This document shows positions 1-5,945 of a stretch of 6,582 nt of DNA, piece after piece; position 1 is the stretch's first letter, and each line of letters opens with the position of its first letter. A program made the position numbers and the translations under genes. The DNA comes from Burkholderiales bacterium. Lineage in GTDB: Bacteria > Pseudomonadota > Gammaproteobacteria > Burkholderiales > Burkholderiaceae_C. Below the pieces are notes generated by a model. That model was not told where the DNA came from. It searched no databases and saw nothing but the letters and a program-made list of their open reading frames with translations. The stretch is from the NCBI GenBank assembly GCA_947474415.1, contig CANJKD010000137.1:1-6582 (forward strand), given 5' to 3'.

Positions 1-749
1 ACTGCCATGGTCGCGTCGGCGCCCGATTCGGCGTGCTGGTCAAGCATGTAGCCGAAGTCTTCCTTGGTCAGCAGGTCGGCGTTCGTGACGACGATGGGCT
101 GCGTCGGCGCCTCGGGCAGCAGGCTCAGCGCGCCGGCCGTGCCGAGGCGCTGGTCTTCGCGCAGGTAGCGGATCTCGACGCCGAAATCCGAGCCGTCGCC
201 GAAGTGGTTCTCGATCTGCTCGGCCTTGTAGTTGACGGCGAAGTGGAAGCGCCGGAAGCCCTGCGCCGAGTAGCCGCGCACGATGGTTTCGAGCAGCGGC
301 CGCGAGCCCACGCGCAGCATCGGCTTGGGTGTGTCGCGCGTCAGTTGCTCGAGCCGCTGGCCCAGGCCGCCGGCCATGATGACGACCCAGTTGTCGCGCG
401 TCGGCGTGGCCAGGAAATCGTCGACGACTTCCATGCCGACGACGATGCCGTTGGCGTTCACCACCGGCACCTGGTGCAGGCCGCGACGGCGCATCGTGGC
501 GAGGATGGAGTGCCGGGTCTCGTCGGAGCGGGCCACGGTCGGATTCAGGTGCATCGCGGCCGACACCTTGTCGGTCAACTCCAGCCCCTTCAGCAGGCCA
601 CGCCGCGCGTCGCCATCGCTGAGGGTACCGAGCAGGTGGCGCTCGGCATCGACCACCAGCGCCATCTGGCTGCCGGCGCGATCAATCGTGGTCAGCGCTT
701 CGCGAAGCGTCATCTCCGGCCCGACCAGCGCGCGTTCCCATGTCTTCAT
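1..749 (-). CDS. ptmE: CBS-pair nucleotidyltransferase, PtmE type (5' part, runs off left edge)
   Basis: Translating the minus strand from the ATG at 749 gives 249 complete codons with no stop, so the C-terminus lies beyond the left edge. Residues about 10-55 and 68-112 look like two CBS domains (for example LLGTLSDGDARRG and HQVPVVNANGIVVG). From about residue 121 a nucleotidyltransferase fold begins, with the NTP-binding signature MAGGLGQRL (125-133) and PKPML (141-145), then RLGTAGAL (201-208) and the metal-binding-type segment NADLLT (223-228). This CBS plus NTP_transferase layout is that of C. jejuni PtmE, which makes GDP-glucosamine from GTP and glucosamine-1-phosphate for legionaminic acid. 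The start overlaps the neuD stop as ATGA, and an AGGGAG Shine-Dalgarno sequence sits 5 bases upstream. The family call is firm. The exact sugar-1-phosphate and nucleotide are inferred from the neighbours. A mannose- or glucose-1-phosphate transferase with CBS domains is the main alternative. Confidence 0.88.
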   Translation of the reverse strand, partial: MKTWERALVGPEMTLREALTTIDRAGSQMALVVDAERHLLGTLSDGDARRGLLKGLELTDKVSAAMHLNPTVARSDETRHSILATMRRRGLHQVPVVNANGIVVGMEVVDDFLATPTRDNWVVIMAGGLGQRLEQLTRDTPKPMLRVGSRPLLETIVRGYSAQGFRRFHFAVNYKAEQIENHFGDGSDFGVEIRYLREDQRLGTAGALSLLPEAPTQPIVVTNADLLTKEDFGYMLDQHAESGADATMA

Positions 750-1390
750 CGTGTCTCCCTCATCTCCAAGGCGGGCACGCCCGCCAAAGTGAAGCCGCCC
801 TCGCTATTCTTCACGACGGCCGCACCGGCGCCGACCACGGTGCGGGCGCCGAGCGTCACGCCCTGCTTCACCACCGCAGCAGCACCGATGTGGCTGTGCG
901 CGCCGACCTGCACATGGCCGCACAGCACCGCGCCGCAGGCCACGTGGACGAACTCGCCGAGCCGCACATCGTGTTCGATGACTGCGCCGGTGTTGACGAT
1001 GCAGCCGGCGCCGACCTCGGCGCCGGGTTGCACGACGCTGCGCGCGAGCAGTTGCGCCCCCGGGCTCACGCGGGCGAAGGGCGAGACCACGGCGGTCGGG
1101 TGCCGCACCGTCGCGAACTGCCAGCCGCACGCTTCCAGTGCGCCTTGCACCGCGCACCGCAGCGCTTCTGCGCGCGTGCCGCCAATGCCGTTGGCAAGCT
1201 GCACATCGCCCGAGGCGAAGGTGGCCAGCATGCTGTCGTCGCCCAGCACCGGCAGGCCGCACAGGAGCATGCCGTGGCGGCGCGTGTCGGTGTCGGTGAA
1301 GCCGAGCACGCGCTCGCCTGCGGCCAACAGCGCATCGGCCACCACCGTGGCGTGCCCGCCCGAGCCGATGACGATGATGGGCAAGTTCAT
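746..1390 (-). CDS. neuD: NeuD/PglD/LegH-family sugar acetyltransferase
   Basis: The 214-residue product is a typical length for the NeuD/PglD family. The N-terminal part (about 1-90) is a small nucleotide-sugar-binding Rossmann-like domain with VIGSGGHA at 7-14. The rest (about 98-210) is a left-handed beta-helix of hexapeptide repeats with an acetyl-CoA-binding end (VVGAGAAVVKN, then LAGVPA). H140 in the NTGAVIEHD segment matches the conserved catalytic histidine of PglD. In this context it most likely N-acetylates the C4 amine that LegC installs (the LegH step). NeuD enzymes of sialic acid loci instead O-acetylate the finished sugar, and sequence alone does not separate these roles. The ATG at 1390 is preferred because the family motif starts immediately after it and a strong GGAGGTT site precedes it. 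An in-frame ATG at 1450 is a rival start. The stop overlaps the next gene by 4 bases. Confidence 0.9.
   Translation of the reverse strand: MNLPIIVIGSGGHATVVADALLAAGERVLGFTDTDTRRHGMLLCGLPVLGDDSMLATFASGDVQLANGIGGTRAEALRCAVQGALEACGWQFATVRHPTAVVSPFARVSPGAQLLARSVVQPGAEVGAGCIVNTGAVIEHDVRLGEFVHVACGAVLCGHVQVGAHSHIGAAAVVKQGVTLGARTVVGAGAAVVKNSEGGFTLAGVPALEMRETR
755..760 (-). promoter_or_regulatory. Ribosome binding site of the ptmE-type gene
   Basis: The minus strand reads AGGGAG, followed by 5 bases and then ATG at 749. It lies inside the last codons of the acetyltransferase gene. It supports the ATG that overlaps the upstream stop and suggests that ribosomes can both reinitiate and load directly here. 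Confidence 0.7.
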
Positions 1391-1450
1391 CAGGGAACCT
1401 CCGTGCTGCGCACTCTGGAATTCGCCCTTGGGGCGGCCCGACGGGCTCAT
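1391..1450 (-). other. In-frame 20-codon leader between neuB and neuD
   Basis: The last base of the neuB TGA is shared by an ATGA overlap, with ATG at 1450-1448. From this ATG an open frame of 20 codons runs without a stop directly into the neuD ATG at 1390. It would encode a polar, glycine- and basic-rich peptide containing SGRPKGEF and QSAQHGG, and the GGAGG site of neuD falls inside its last codons. It could be a spacer, a translated coupling leader, or a true N-terminal extension of the acetyltransferase giving 234 residues. NeuD homologues normally begin close to the GSGGH motif, so I favour a leader or spacer. Confidence 0.45.
1396..1402 (-). promoter_or_regulatory. neuD: Strong ribosome binding site before neuD
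   Basis: The minus strand reads GGAGGTT, with 5 bases between this heptamer and ATG at 1390 (7 bases from the GGAGG core). It is the best Shine-Dalgarno match in the window and is the main reason to place the neuD start at 1390 rather than at the in-frame ATG 60 bases upstream. Confidence 0.8.
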
Positions 1451-2523
1451 GTCTCGATCAGCTCGTCGGTGTCGAAATCGCGCACGGCGGGCCGGCCGAT
1501 CAGGCCCCAGGCGTCGATCGGCGAGATGCCGGTGCCGGGCCGCTTCATCGCGAACGACGCGGCGCTGAACAGCGTGCCCTGCTTGATCGGGTGGGCCGCC
1601 ACGACGCTGCGCCGCGCCACGGCACGGTTCGGCATTTCGGTGGCGGCGGGCGCCTTGATCGGGGCGCCAAGCGCCAGTTCGATGTTGCGGATGCTGCGCA
1701 CCATCTGCGTCAGCTCGGCCGGTTCGAGCGAGGCCGCGTGGTCGGGGCCGGGCAGGGCGCGGTCGAGGGTGAAGTGCTTCTCGATGACGGTGGCGCCGCG
1801 TGCCACTGCCGCCAGCGACACCTCGATGCCCAGCGTGTGGTCGGAGTAGCCGACCGGCAGGCCGAACGCCGACGCCATGGTTGCCATCGCGCGCAGGTTG
1901 ATGGCCTCGGGCGGGGCCGGGTACTGCGTCACGCAATGCAGCAGGGTCACATGCTGTTCGAGCGCACGCCGGCCCTCGGCGCTGCAGTAGGCCGCCAGGA
2001 AGTCGGCGCGGCCGGTGGGCTCGCCGTGCCGCGTCAGGCCGAAGGCGATGACACCGAGCGCGTCTTCGATCTCGGCGATGGTGCACATGCCGGTCGACAC
2101 GATCAGCGGCTGGCGCAGGCGCGCCGCCTGCAGCAGCAGCGGGCCGCAGGTGATGTCGCCCGACGGCATCTTGACGGCCGGCATGCCGAGCGTGGCGAGG
2201 TAGGCCAGGCTTTCGGCGTCGAACGCTGTGGACATGAAGCGGATGCCGCGCTCCTGGCAGCGCCGCACCAGCACGTCGTGGTCGGCGAGCGAGAGTTCGA
2301 GCGCCTGCAACATGCCGAACTGGGTGCCGCCCTCCTTCATGTTCGTGACCTGGTAGTCGGCCTTCGCGGCCTGTGCGGTCACGAGCTTGGCGGCTTTGAA
2401 GGTCTGGAACTTGACGGCGTCGGCCTTCGCATCGGCGGCCACATCGACAAGTTGCAGCGCCATGGCCAGCGAACCGTTGTGGTTGACTCCCGCTTCGGCG
2501 ATCACGAAAGTGTGCTCAGGCAT
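1447..2523 (-). CDS. neuB: N-acetylneuraminate/legionaminate synthase (NeuB/LegI family)
   Basis: The 358-residue product is a cytosolic NeuB-family synthase that condenses phosphoenolpyruvate with a 2-acetamido hexose to form a nine-carbon ulosonic acid; here this is probably 2,4-diacetamido-2,4,6-trideoxymannose to legionaminic acid. The TIM barrel fills about residues 5-290, with IAEAGVNHNG (8-17), DAVKFQTF (35-42), KMPSGDIT (118-125), STGMCTI (143-149) and LLHCVTQYPAP (194-204). H229 (GYSDHTLG) and H250 (IEKHFTLDR) match the metal-binding histidines of meningococcal NeuB. The C-terminal SAF (antifreeze-like) domain covers about 295-358 and has KRPGTGISP (327-335). A segment of about 28 residues (163-190) between the STGM and LLHC blocks makes it slightly longer than meningococcal NeuB; such a segment occurs in part of the family. 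The ATG at 2523 overlaps the neuC stop by 8 bases. Substrate choice is inferred from legB and legC. Confidence 0.95.
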   Translation of the reverse strand: MPEHTFVIAEAGVNHNGSLAMALQLVDVAADAKADAVKFQTFKAAKLVTAQAAKADYQVTNMKEGGTQFGMLQALELSLADHDVLVRRCQERGIRFMSTAFDAESLAYLATLGMPAVKMPSGDITCGPLLLQAARLRQPLIVSTGMCTIAEIEDALGVIAFGLTRHGEPTGRADFLAAYCSAEGRRALEQHVTLLHCVTQYPAPPEAINLRAMATMASAFGLPVGYSDHTLGIEVSLAAVARGATVIEKHFTLDRALPGPDHAASLEPAELTQMVRSIRNIELALGAPIKAPAATEMPNRAVARRSVVAAHPIKQGTLFSAASFAMKRPGTGISPIDAWGLIGRPAVRDFDTDELIET

Positions 2524-3706
2524 GGGCGGTCTCGATCAGGTGGAAGTGCTTCTTCAGCAGCTCGGCGCGTGCGGGCAGGGCTTGCAGCGCGGCGACGATG
2601 CGGGCGGAGGTGTGGCCATCGCCGTAGGGGTTCACGACCGCGCTGCAATCGAGCGCCAAGGCTTGCGTGATGGCGCGCTCGATGGCGGCCTGGTCGGGTG
2701 CGCAGTCGATCACGGACGCGCTGGACAGGCGGCCGCGCTGGCGGTCGCCGATGTTGACGGTGGGTACACGAAACGAGGGCGCTTCGTACAGCCCGCTCGA
2801 CGAATTGCCGACCACTGCGTCCACCTGCGCCATCAGGCTCAGGTAGCGCAACTGGCCGAGCGAAGAATGCACATGTGCGCGGCCGGCGCGCGGGGTGGCC
2901 CAGGCGTCGAGCGCGGCCGAAAGCGCCCGCCCGCCGGTGTCGGCGTTCGGGCGCGTGAACCACAGCGCGGTGTCGTCGCCCAGCGTGTCGAGCGCGGCCA
3001 GCAACTCGCCGAACTGGCGCTCGCTCTCGCCGGGTTCGAGCGTGACCGGGTGGAAGGTGATCAGCAGGTTGCGCTTCGCAAGCGGTGCGCCCAGCGATTC
3101 GGCGAGGGCCGCCCGGTCCAGCAGCGTCAGGCGTTTCAAATGGTCCAGGCCCGGGTTGCCGACGACGTGAACGTGGCGCGGGTCTTCGCCGAGCTGGCGC
3201 ACGCGGCGCGCCGACAGCTCGTTGGTGACGAAGTGGACGTGCGCCATCTTTGTGATCGCGTGGCGGATCGATTCGTCGAACGCGCCTTCGGTGGTGTCAC
3301 CGCCGGCAATGTGCGCGAGCGGGATGTTGTGCACCAGGCAGGCCTGCGCGGCGGCGAGGATCTCGAAGCGGTCGCCGAGCACGAGCACGACGTCGGGGCG
3401 CAGCTGCTCCAGCGCGTCCGACATGCCCATCACGCCCAGGCCGATCGACTTCGCCACGCCGCCAGGCGTGTCGCTCGACAGCAGCATCTCGACGCGGCGC
3501 GCGATCGCGAAACCGTCGCGCTCGATTTCCTTCACCGTGAGGCCGAACTCGGGCGCCAGGTGCATGCCGGTCACGATCAGCTGCAGCTCGATGTCGGGCT
3601 CGGCGCGCAGGTCGTGCAGCACCCAGTACAGCAGGCCGTATTCGGCCCGGCTGCCCGTGACCACCGCGACTTTGCGGCGCACTTCGTTTCGTCGCACTTC
3701 GTTCAC
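2516..3706 (-). CDS. neuC: NDP-N-acetylglucosamine 2-epimerase, hydrolysing (NeuC/LegG family)
   Basis: The 396-residue product belongs to the GT-B-fold 2-epimerases that both invert C2 and release the nucleotide. Family motifs are GSRAEYG (18-24), GDRFE (111-115), HIAGGDTTEGAFDESIRHA (132-150), ITFHPVT (216-222), GNSSSGLYEAP (300-310) and VNIGDRQRGR (317-326). In the legionaminic acid pathway this is LegG, acting on the NDP-2,4-diacetamido-2,4,6-trideoxyhexose made by LegB, LegC and the acetyltransferase. A sialic-acid-type NeuC using UDP-GlcNAc is the alternative, but adjacent legB and legC make LegG more likely. The start taken is GTG at 3706, which overlaps the legC stop as GTGA with a weak GGGGAT site upstream. 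The first 11 codons contain a tandem NEVRR duplication, and in-frame GTG codons 4 and 9 are possible alternative starts. The family core begins at about residue 12. Confidence 0.94.
   Translation of the reverse strand: MNEVRRNEVRRKVAVVTGSRAEYGLLYWVLHDLRAEPDIELQLIVTGMHLAPEFGLTVKEIERDGFAIARRVEMLLSSDTPGGVAKSIGLGVMGMSDALEQLRPDVVLVLGDRFEILAAAQACLVHNIPLAHIAGGDTTEGAFDESIRHAITKMAHVHFVTNELSARRVRQLGEDPRHVHVVGNPGLDHLKRLTLLDRAALAESLGAPLAKRNLLITFHPVTLEPGESERQFGELLAALDTLGDDTALWFTRPNADTGGRALSAALDAWATPRAGRAHVHSSLGQLRYLSLMAQVDAVVGNSSSGLYEAPSFRVPTVNIGDRQRGRLSSASVIDCAPDQAAIERAITQALALDCSAVVNPYGDGHTSARIVAALQALPARAELLKKHFHLIETAHA
3674..3703 (-). repeat. 15-base tandem duplication at the start of neuC
   Basis: Codons 2-6 (3703-3689) and codons 7-11 (3688-3674) of neuC encode NEVRR twice in a row. 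The two 15-base units differ only at two third-codon positions (CGA CGA against CGC CGC). The duplication keeps the frame and carries an extra GTG in each copy. It lies ahead of the conserved fold, so it probably does not disturb the enzyme. Confidence 0.85.
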
Positions 3707-4869
3707 GCGATCCCCGTGACCAGTTGCGGGCCGCTCGGCAGGTTGATGATGCGCAGCGCCAGGTCTTTGGCGACCGGTGTTTCCATCGCCGGGCAGGCGC
3801 TGTACATCGGCAGCTGCGTCAGCAGTTCCCAGACCGGGCGCGTCATCTGGCCGGCGTCATTCGTGTGGGCCAGGATCGCATCGCGCTGGCCGGCGACAGC
3901 GCGGTCCAGGATCAGCGTCTGCAGCCAGTAGTTGGCCCGCGTGCCGGCGCGCTCGGTGAACAGCACCACGCCGGGCAGATCGGCGAAGGCGGCGGTGTAG
4001 CGCGTGGCCAGTTCGCGCTTGGCGGCGACGAAGCCCTCGAGCTGCTCCAACTGCGCGCAGCCCAGGGCCGCGTTGAGGTTCGGCATGCGGTAGTTGTAGC
4101 CCACTTCGTCGTGGAAGAAGGCCCACTTGTGCGGCTGCTTCGCGGTGGTGGTGAGGTGCTTGGCGTGCTTCGCGAGCTGGGTGTCGTCGGTGACGATGGC
4201 GCCGCCACCGCCGGTCGTGACGATCTTGTTGCCGTTGAAACTGAGCATCGCGCAGCGGCCGTGCGTGCCGGTATGGCGGCCGTCGATCAGGCTGCCGAGC
4301 GACTCGGCCGCGTCTTCCACCACCACGATGCCGAAGCGGTTCGCTACGTCCATCAGCGCCGGCATGTCGACCGGGTGGCCGAAGGTGTGCATCGGCACGA
4401 TGGCGGCGATGCGCCGGCCGGTGTGGCGGTTGACGCTGACGCCTGCGCGCTGCTCGAGGATGGTCGGCAGGTAGTCGGCCAGTGCAGCGGGGCAGAGGCC
4501 GAGCGTGGCAGCATCGCTGTCGGCGAAATGCGGGTGCGCACCGCAGTGCATCACGGCGTTCGCGGTGGCCACGAACGACAGCGCCGGGATGATGACTTCA
4601 TCGCCCGGCTGCACACCGCTGACCTGCAACGCGATCTGCAGGCCTGAGGTGCCATTCGAGACCACGACGGCGTGCTTCGCGCCGGTGACTTCGGCCAGGT
4701 CGCGCTCGAAGCGGTCGACATAGCTGCCCACCGACGAGACCCAGCCGGTGTCGATGCATTCCTTCACATAGGCCCACTCGTTGCCCTTGAAGCAAGGCTC
4801 GTGCAGGGCCACCCGGGCGCCGCCGGTGACGCGGCAGACGCGCTCGGTGATGAGTGGGGCAAGGTCCAT
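3703..4869 (-). CDS. legC: LegC-family PLP-dependent aminotransferase
   Basis: The 388-residue product is a DegT/DnrJ/EryC1-type (fold type I) aminotransferase. Visible marks are VVSNGTSGLQIAL (69-81, cofactor phosphate region), IIPALSFVATANAV (93-106), VVEDAAES (183-190, with D186 pairing the pyridine nitrogen) and LSFNGNKIVTTGGGGAI (209-225), where K215 is the expected Schiff-base lysine. GYNYRMPNLNAALGCAQLEQL (257-277) is the usual DegT-family block. The overall wording matches the LegC subfamily, which transfers an amino group to C4 of the 4-keto-6-deoxy sugar nucleotide that LegB makes. The start is ATG at 4869, 43 bases after the legB stop, with only a weak Shine-Dalgarno match (GAAAG). 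The stop overlaps the neuC start by 4 bases, which fits coupled translation. Related PglE, PseC and WecE-type enzymes are less likely given the neighbours. Confidence 0.94.
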   Translation of the reverse strand: MDLAPLITERVCRVTGGARVALHEPCFKGNEWAYVKECIDTGWVSSVGSYVDRFERDLAEVTGAKHAVVVSNGTSGLQIALQVSGVQPGDEVIIPALSFVATANAVMHCGAHPHFADSDAATLGLCPAALADYLPTILEQRAGVSVNRHTGRRIAAIVPMHTFGHPVDMPALMDVANRFGIVVVEDAAESLGSLIDGRHTGTHGRCAMLSFNGNKIVTTGGGGAIVTDDTQLAKHAKHLTTTAKQPHKWAFFHDEVGYNYRMPNLNAALGCAQLEQLEGFVAAKRELATRYTAAFADLPGVVLFTERAGTRANYWLQTLILDRAVAGQRDAILAHTNDAGQMTRPVWELLTQLPMYSACPAMETPVAKDLALRIINLPSGPQLVTGIA

Positions 4870-4912
4870 CGGGGTGCTTTCGGTGTGTTCGCGGTGCTGG
4901 CCCGCGCGAGGC

Positions 4913-5923
4913 TCAGATGTTGTAGAGGCCGGCCTTGTAGCGGCGCAGGTTGGCCGGCACGCTGAACCACTCGATGGTCTCGCGCAGGCCTCGGCTCAGG
5001 CCTTCGACGCCGGGGTATTCGGGTGCCCAGCCCATCAGTTCGAGCGCCAGCGTGTTGTCGGCCCACAGGCGTTCCACTTCGCTGCCCTGCGGCCGCATGC
5101 GCTGCTCGTCGCTGGTGAACTCGACCTCGCGGCCCATCAGTTCGGCGATCAGACGCGCGGTGTCGCCCACGCTGATTTCGTAATTGCTGCCGATGTTCAC
5201 CACCCGGCCGATCGCGGCGTCGCACTCGGCCACCGCGACGAAGCCGCGCACGGTGTCCTGCACATAGTTGAAGTCGCGCGTCGGGTGGACCGCACCGAGC
5301 TTGATGGCGCGCGTGCCCGAGGCCACCTGGGTGATGATGGTCGGGATCACGGCGCGCGCCGATTGCCGCGGGCCATAAGTGTTGAACGGCCGGATCACGG
5401 CCACCGGCGTCTCGAACGACGCGTGGAAACTGAGCGCCATGTGGTCGGCGCCGATCTTGCTGGCCGAGTAGGGCGACTGGCCCTGCAACGGGTGCGCCTC
5501 GGTGATGGGCACGAAGCGTGCGGTGCCGTAGACCTCGCTGGTCGAGGTGTGCACCACGCGCTCGATGCCGAGTTCGCGCGCCGCCTGCACCACGTTCAGC
5601 GTGCCCTTCACGTTGGTGTCGACGTAGGTGTCGGGCGAGTGGTACGAGTACGGAATGGCGATCAGCGCGGCGAGGTGCATGACCACGTCGCAGCCCTGCA
5701 TCGCGGTGCGCACGCCGTGCGGGTCGCGGATGTCGCCGGCGAAGACGTCGAGCGAATTCTTGATGCGGTCGTCGGCCTCGTCGAGCCAGCCCCAGGAGTT
5801 GAAGCTGTTGTAGTAGACGAAGGCGCGCACATCGGCGCCGGCCTTCACCAGGTGCTCGGTCAGGTGCGAGCCGATGAAGCCATCGGCGCCGGTGACCAGA
5901 ATCTTCTTGCCTGCGAGCTTCAT
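4913..5923 (-). CDS. legB: NAD-dependent NDP-sugar 4,6-dehydratase, LegB type
   Basis: The 336-residue product is an extended short-chain dehydrogenase/reductase. It has the dinucleotide-binding motif TGADGFIGSH (11-20), GDIRD (63-67), HLAALIAIPYSY (83-94), a TSE triad segment in HTSTSEVYG (125-133), the catalytic YSASK (Y152, K156) and RPFNTYGPRQ (178-187). The C-terminal part has RPQGSEVERLWADN (277-290) and GWAPEYPGVEGLSRGLRETIEWF (298-320), typical of LegB. The enzyme oxidises C4 and removes water across C5-C6 of an NDP-GlcNAc (GDP-GlcNAc in C. jejuni), giving the 4-keto-6-deoxy sugar used by LegC next door. The ATG at 5923 directly precedes the Rossmann strand, and it is 22 bases after the gmd stop. 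It is full length and intact. The nucleotide carrier, GDP or UDP, cannot be read from the sequence; the ptmE-type gene favours GDP. Confidence 0.93.
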   Translation of the reverse strand: MKLAGKKILVTGADGFIGSHLTEHLVKAGADVRAFVYYNSFNSWGWLDEADDRIKNSLDVFAGDIRDPHGVRTAMQGCDVVMHLAALIAIPYSYHSPDTYVDTNVKGTLNVVQAARELGIERVVHTSTSEVYGTARFVPITEAHPLQGQSPYSASKIGADHMALSFHASFETPVAVIRPFNTYGPRQSARAVIPTIITQVASGTRAIKLGAVHPTRDFNYVQDTVRGFVAVAECDAAIGRVVNIGSNYEISVGDTARLIAELMGREVEFTSDEQRMRPQGSEVERLWADNTLALELMGWAPEYPGVEGLSRGLRETIEWFSVPANLRRYKAGLYNI

Positions 5924-5945
5924 GTCGATGTCTTGGGTGGGCGGG

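Noticed and set aside
1415..1429. 15-base stretch resembling the EcoRI-side junction of TOPO TA cloning vectors
   Set aside because: The match, recalled from memory, stops after 15 bases. Both flanks continue as ordinary operon sequence with matching composition and an open frame, so chance or a genomic element is more likely than vector contamination.
1436..1446. Inverted repeat GCCCGACGGGC just after the neuB stop, considered as a terminator
   Set aside because: The arms are 5 bases with a single-base centre, too small for a stable loop, and no T-tract follows on the minus strand. Transcription is expected to continue into neuD.
33..1568. Long open frame of 511 codons on the plus strand, with others at 740-1849, 1591-2670, 2387-3931, 3724-4647 and 4781-5986
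   Set aside because: All lie opposite intact, recognisable minus-strand enzymes. Their translations are rich in Arg, Ala, His and Gly with no domain. Such shadow frames are expected in GC-rich DNA.
746..2086. 446-codon minus-strand frame that would extend neuD upstream to 2086
   Set aside because: The part upstream of 1450 lies inside neuB in a different frame and is low-complexity Arg/Ala/Pro sequence. The acetyltransferase begins at 1390, or at most 1450.
4870..4912. 43-base gap between legB and legC, considered as a promoter or terminator site
   Set aside because: It is short and GC-rich, with no -10/-35-like boxes, hairpin or T-tract seen. It is better explained as a simple operon spacer.
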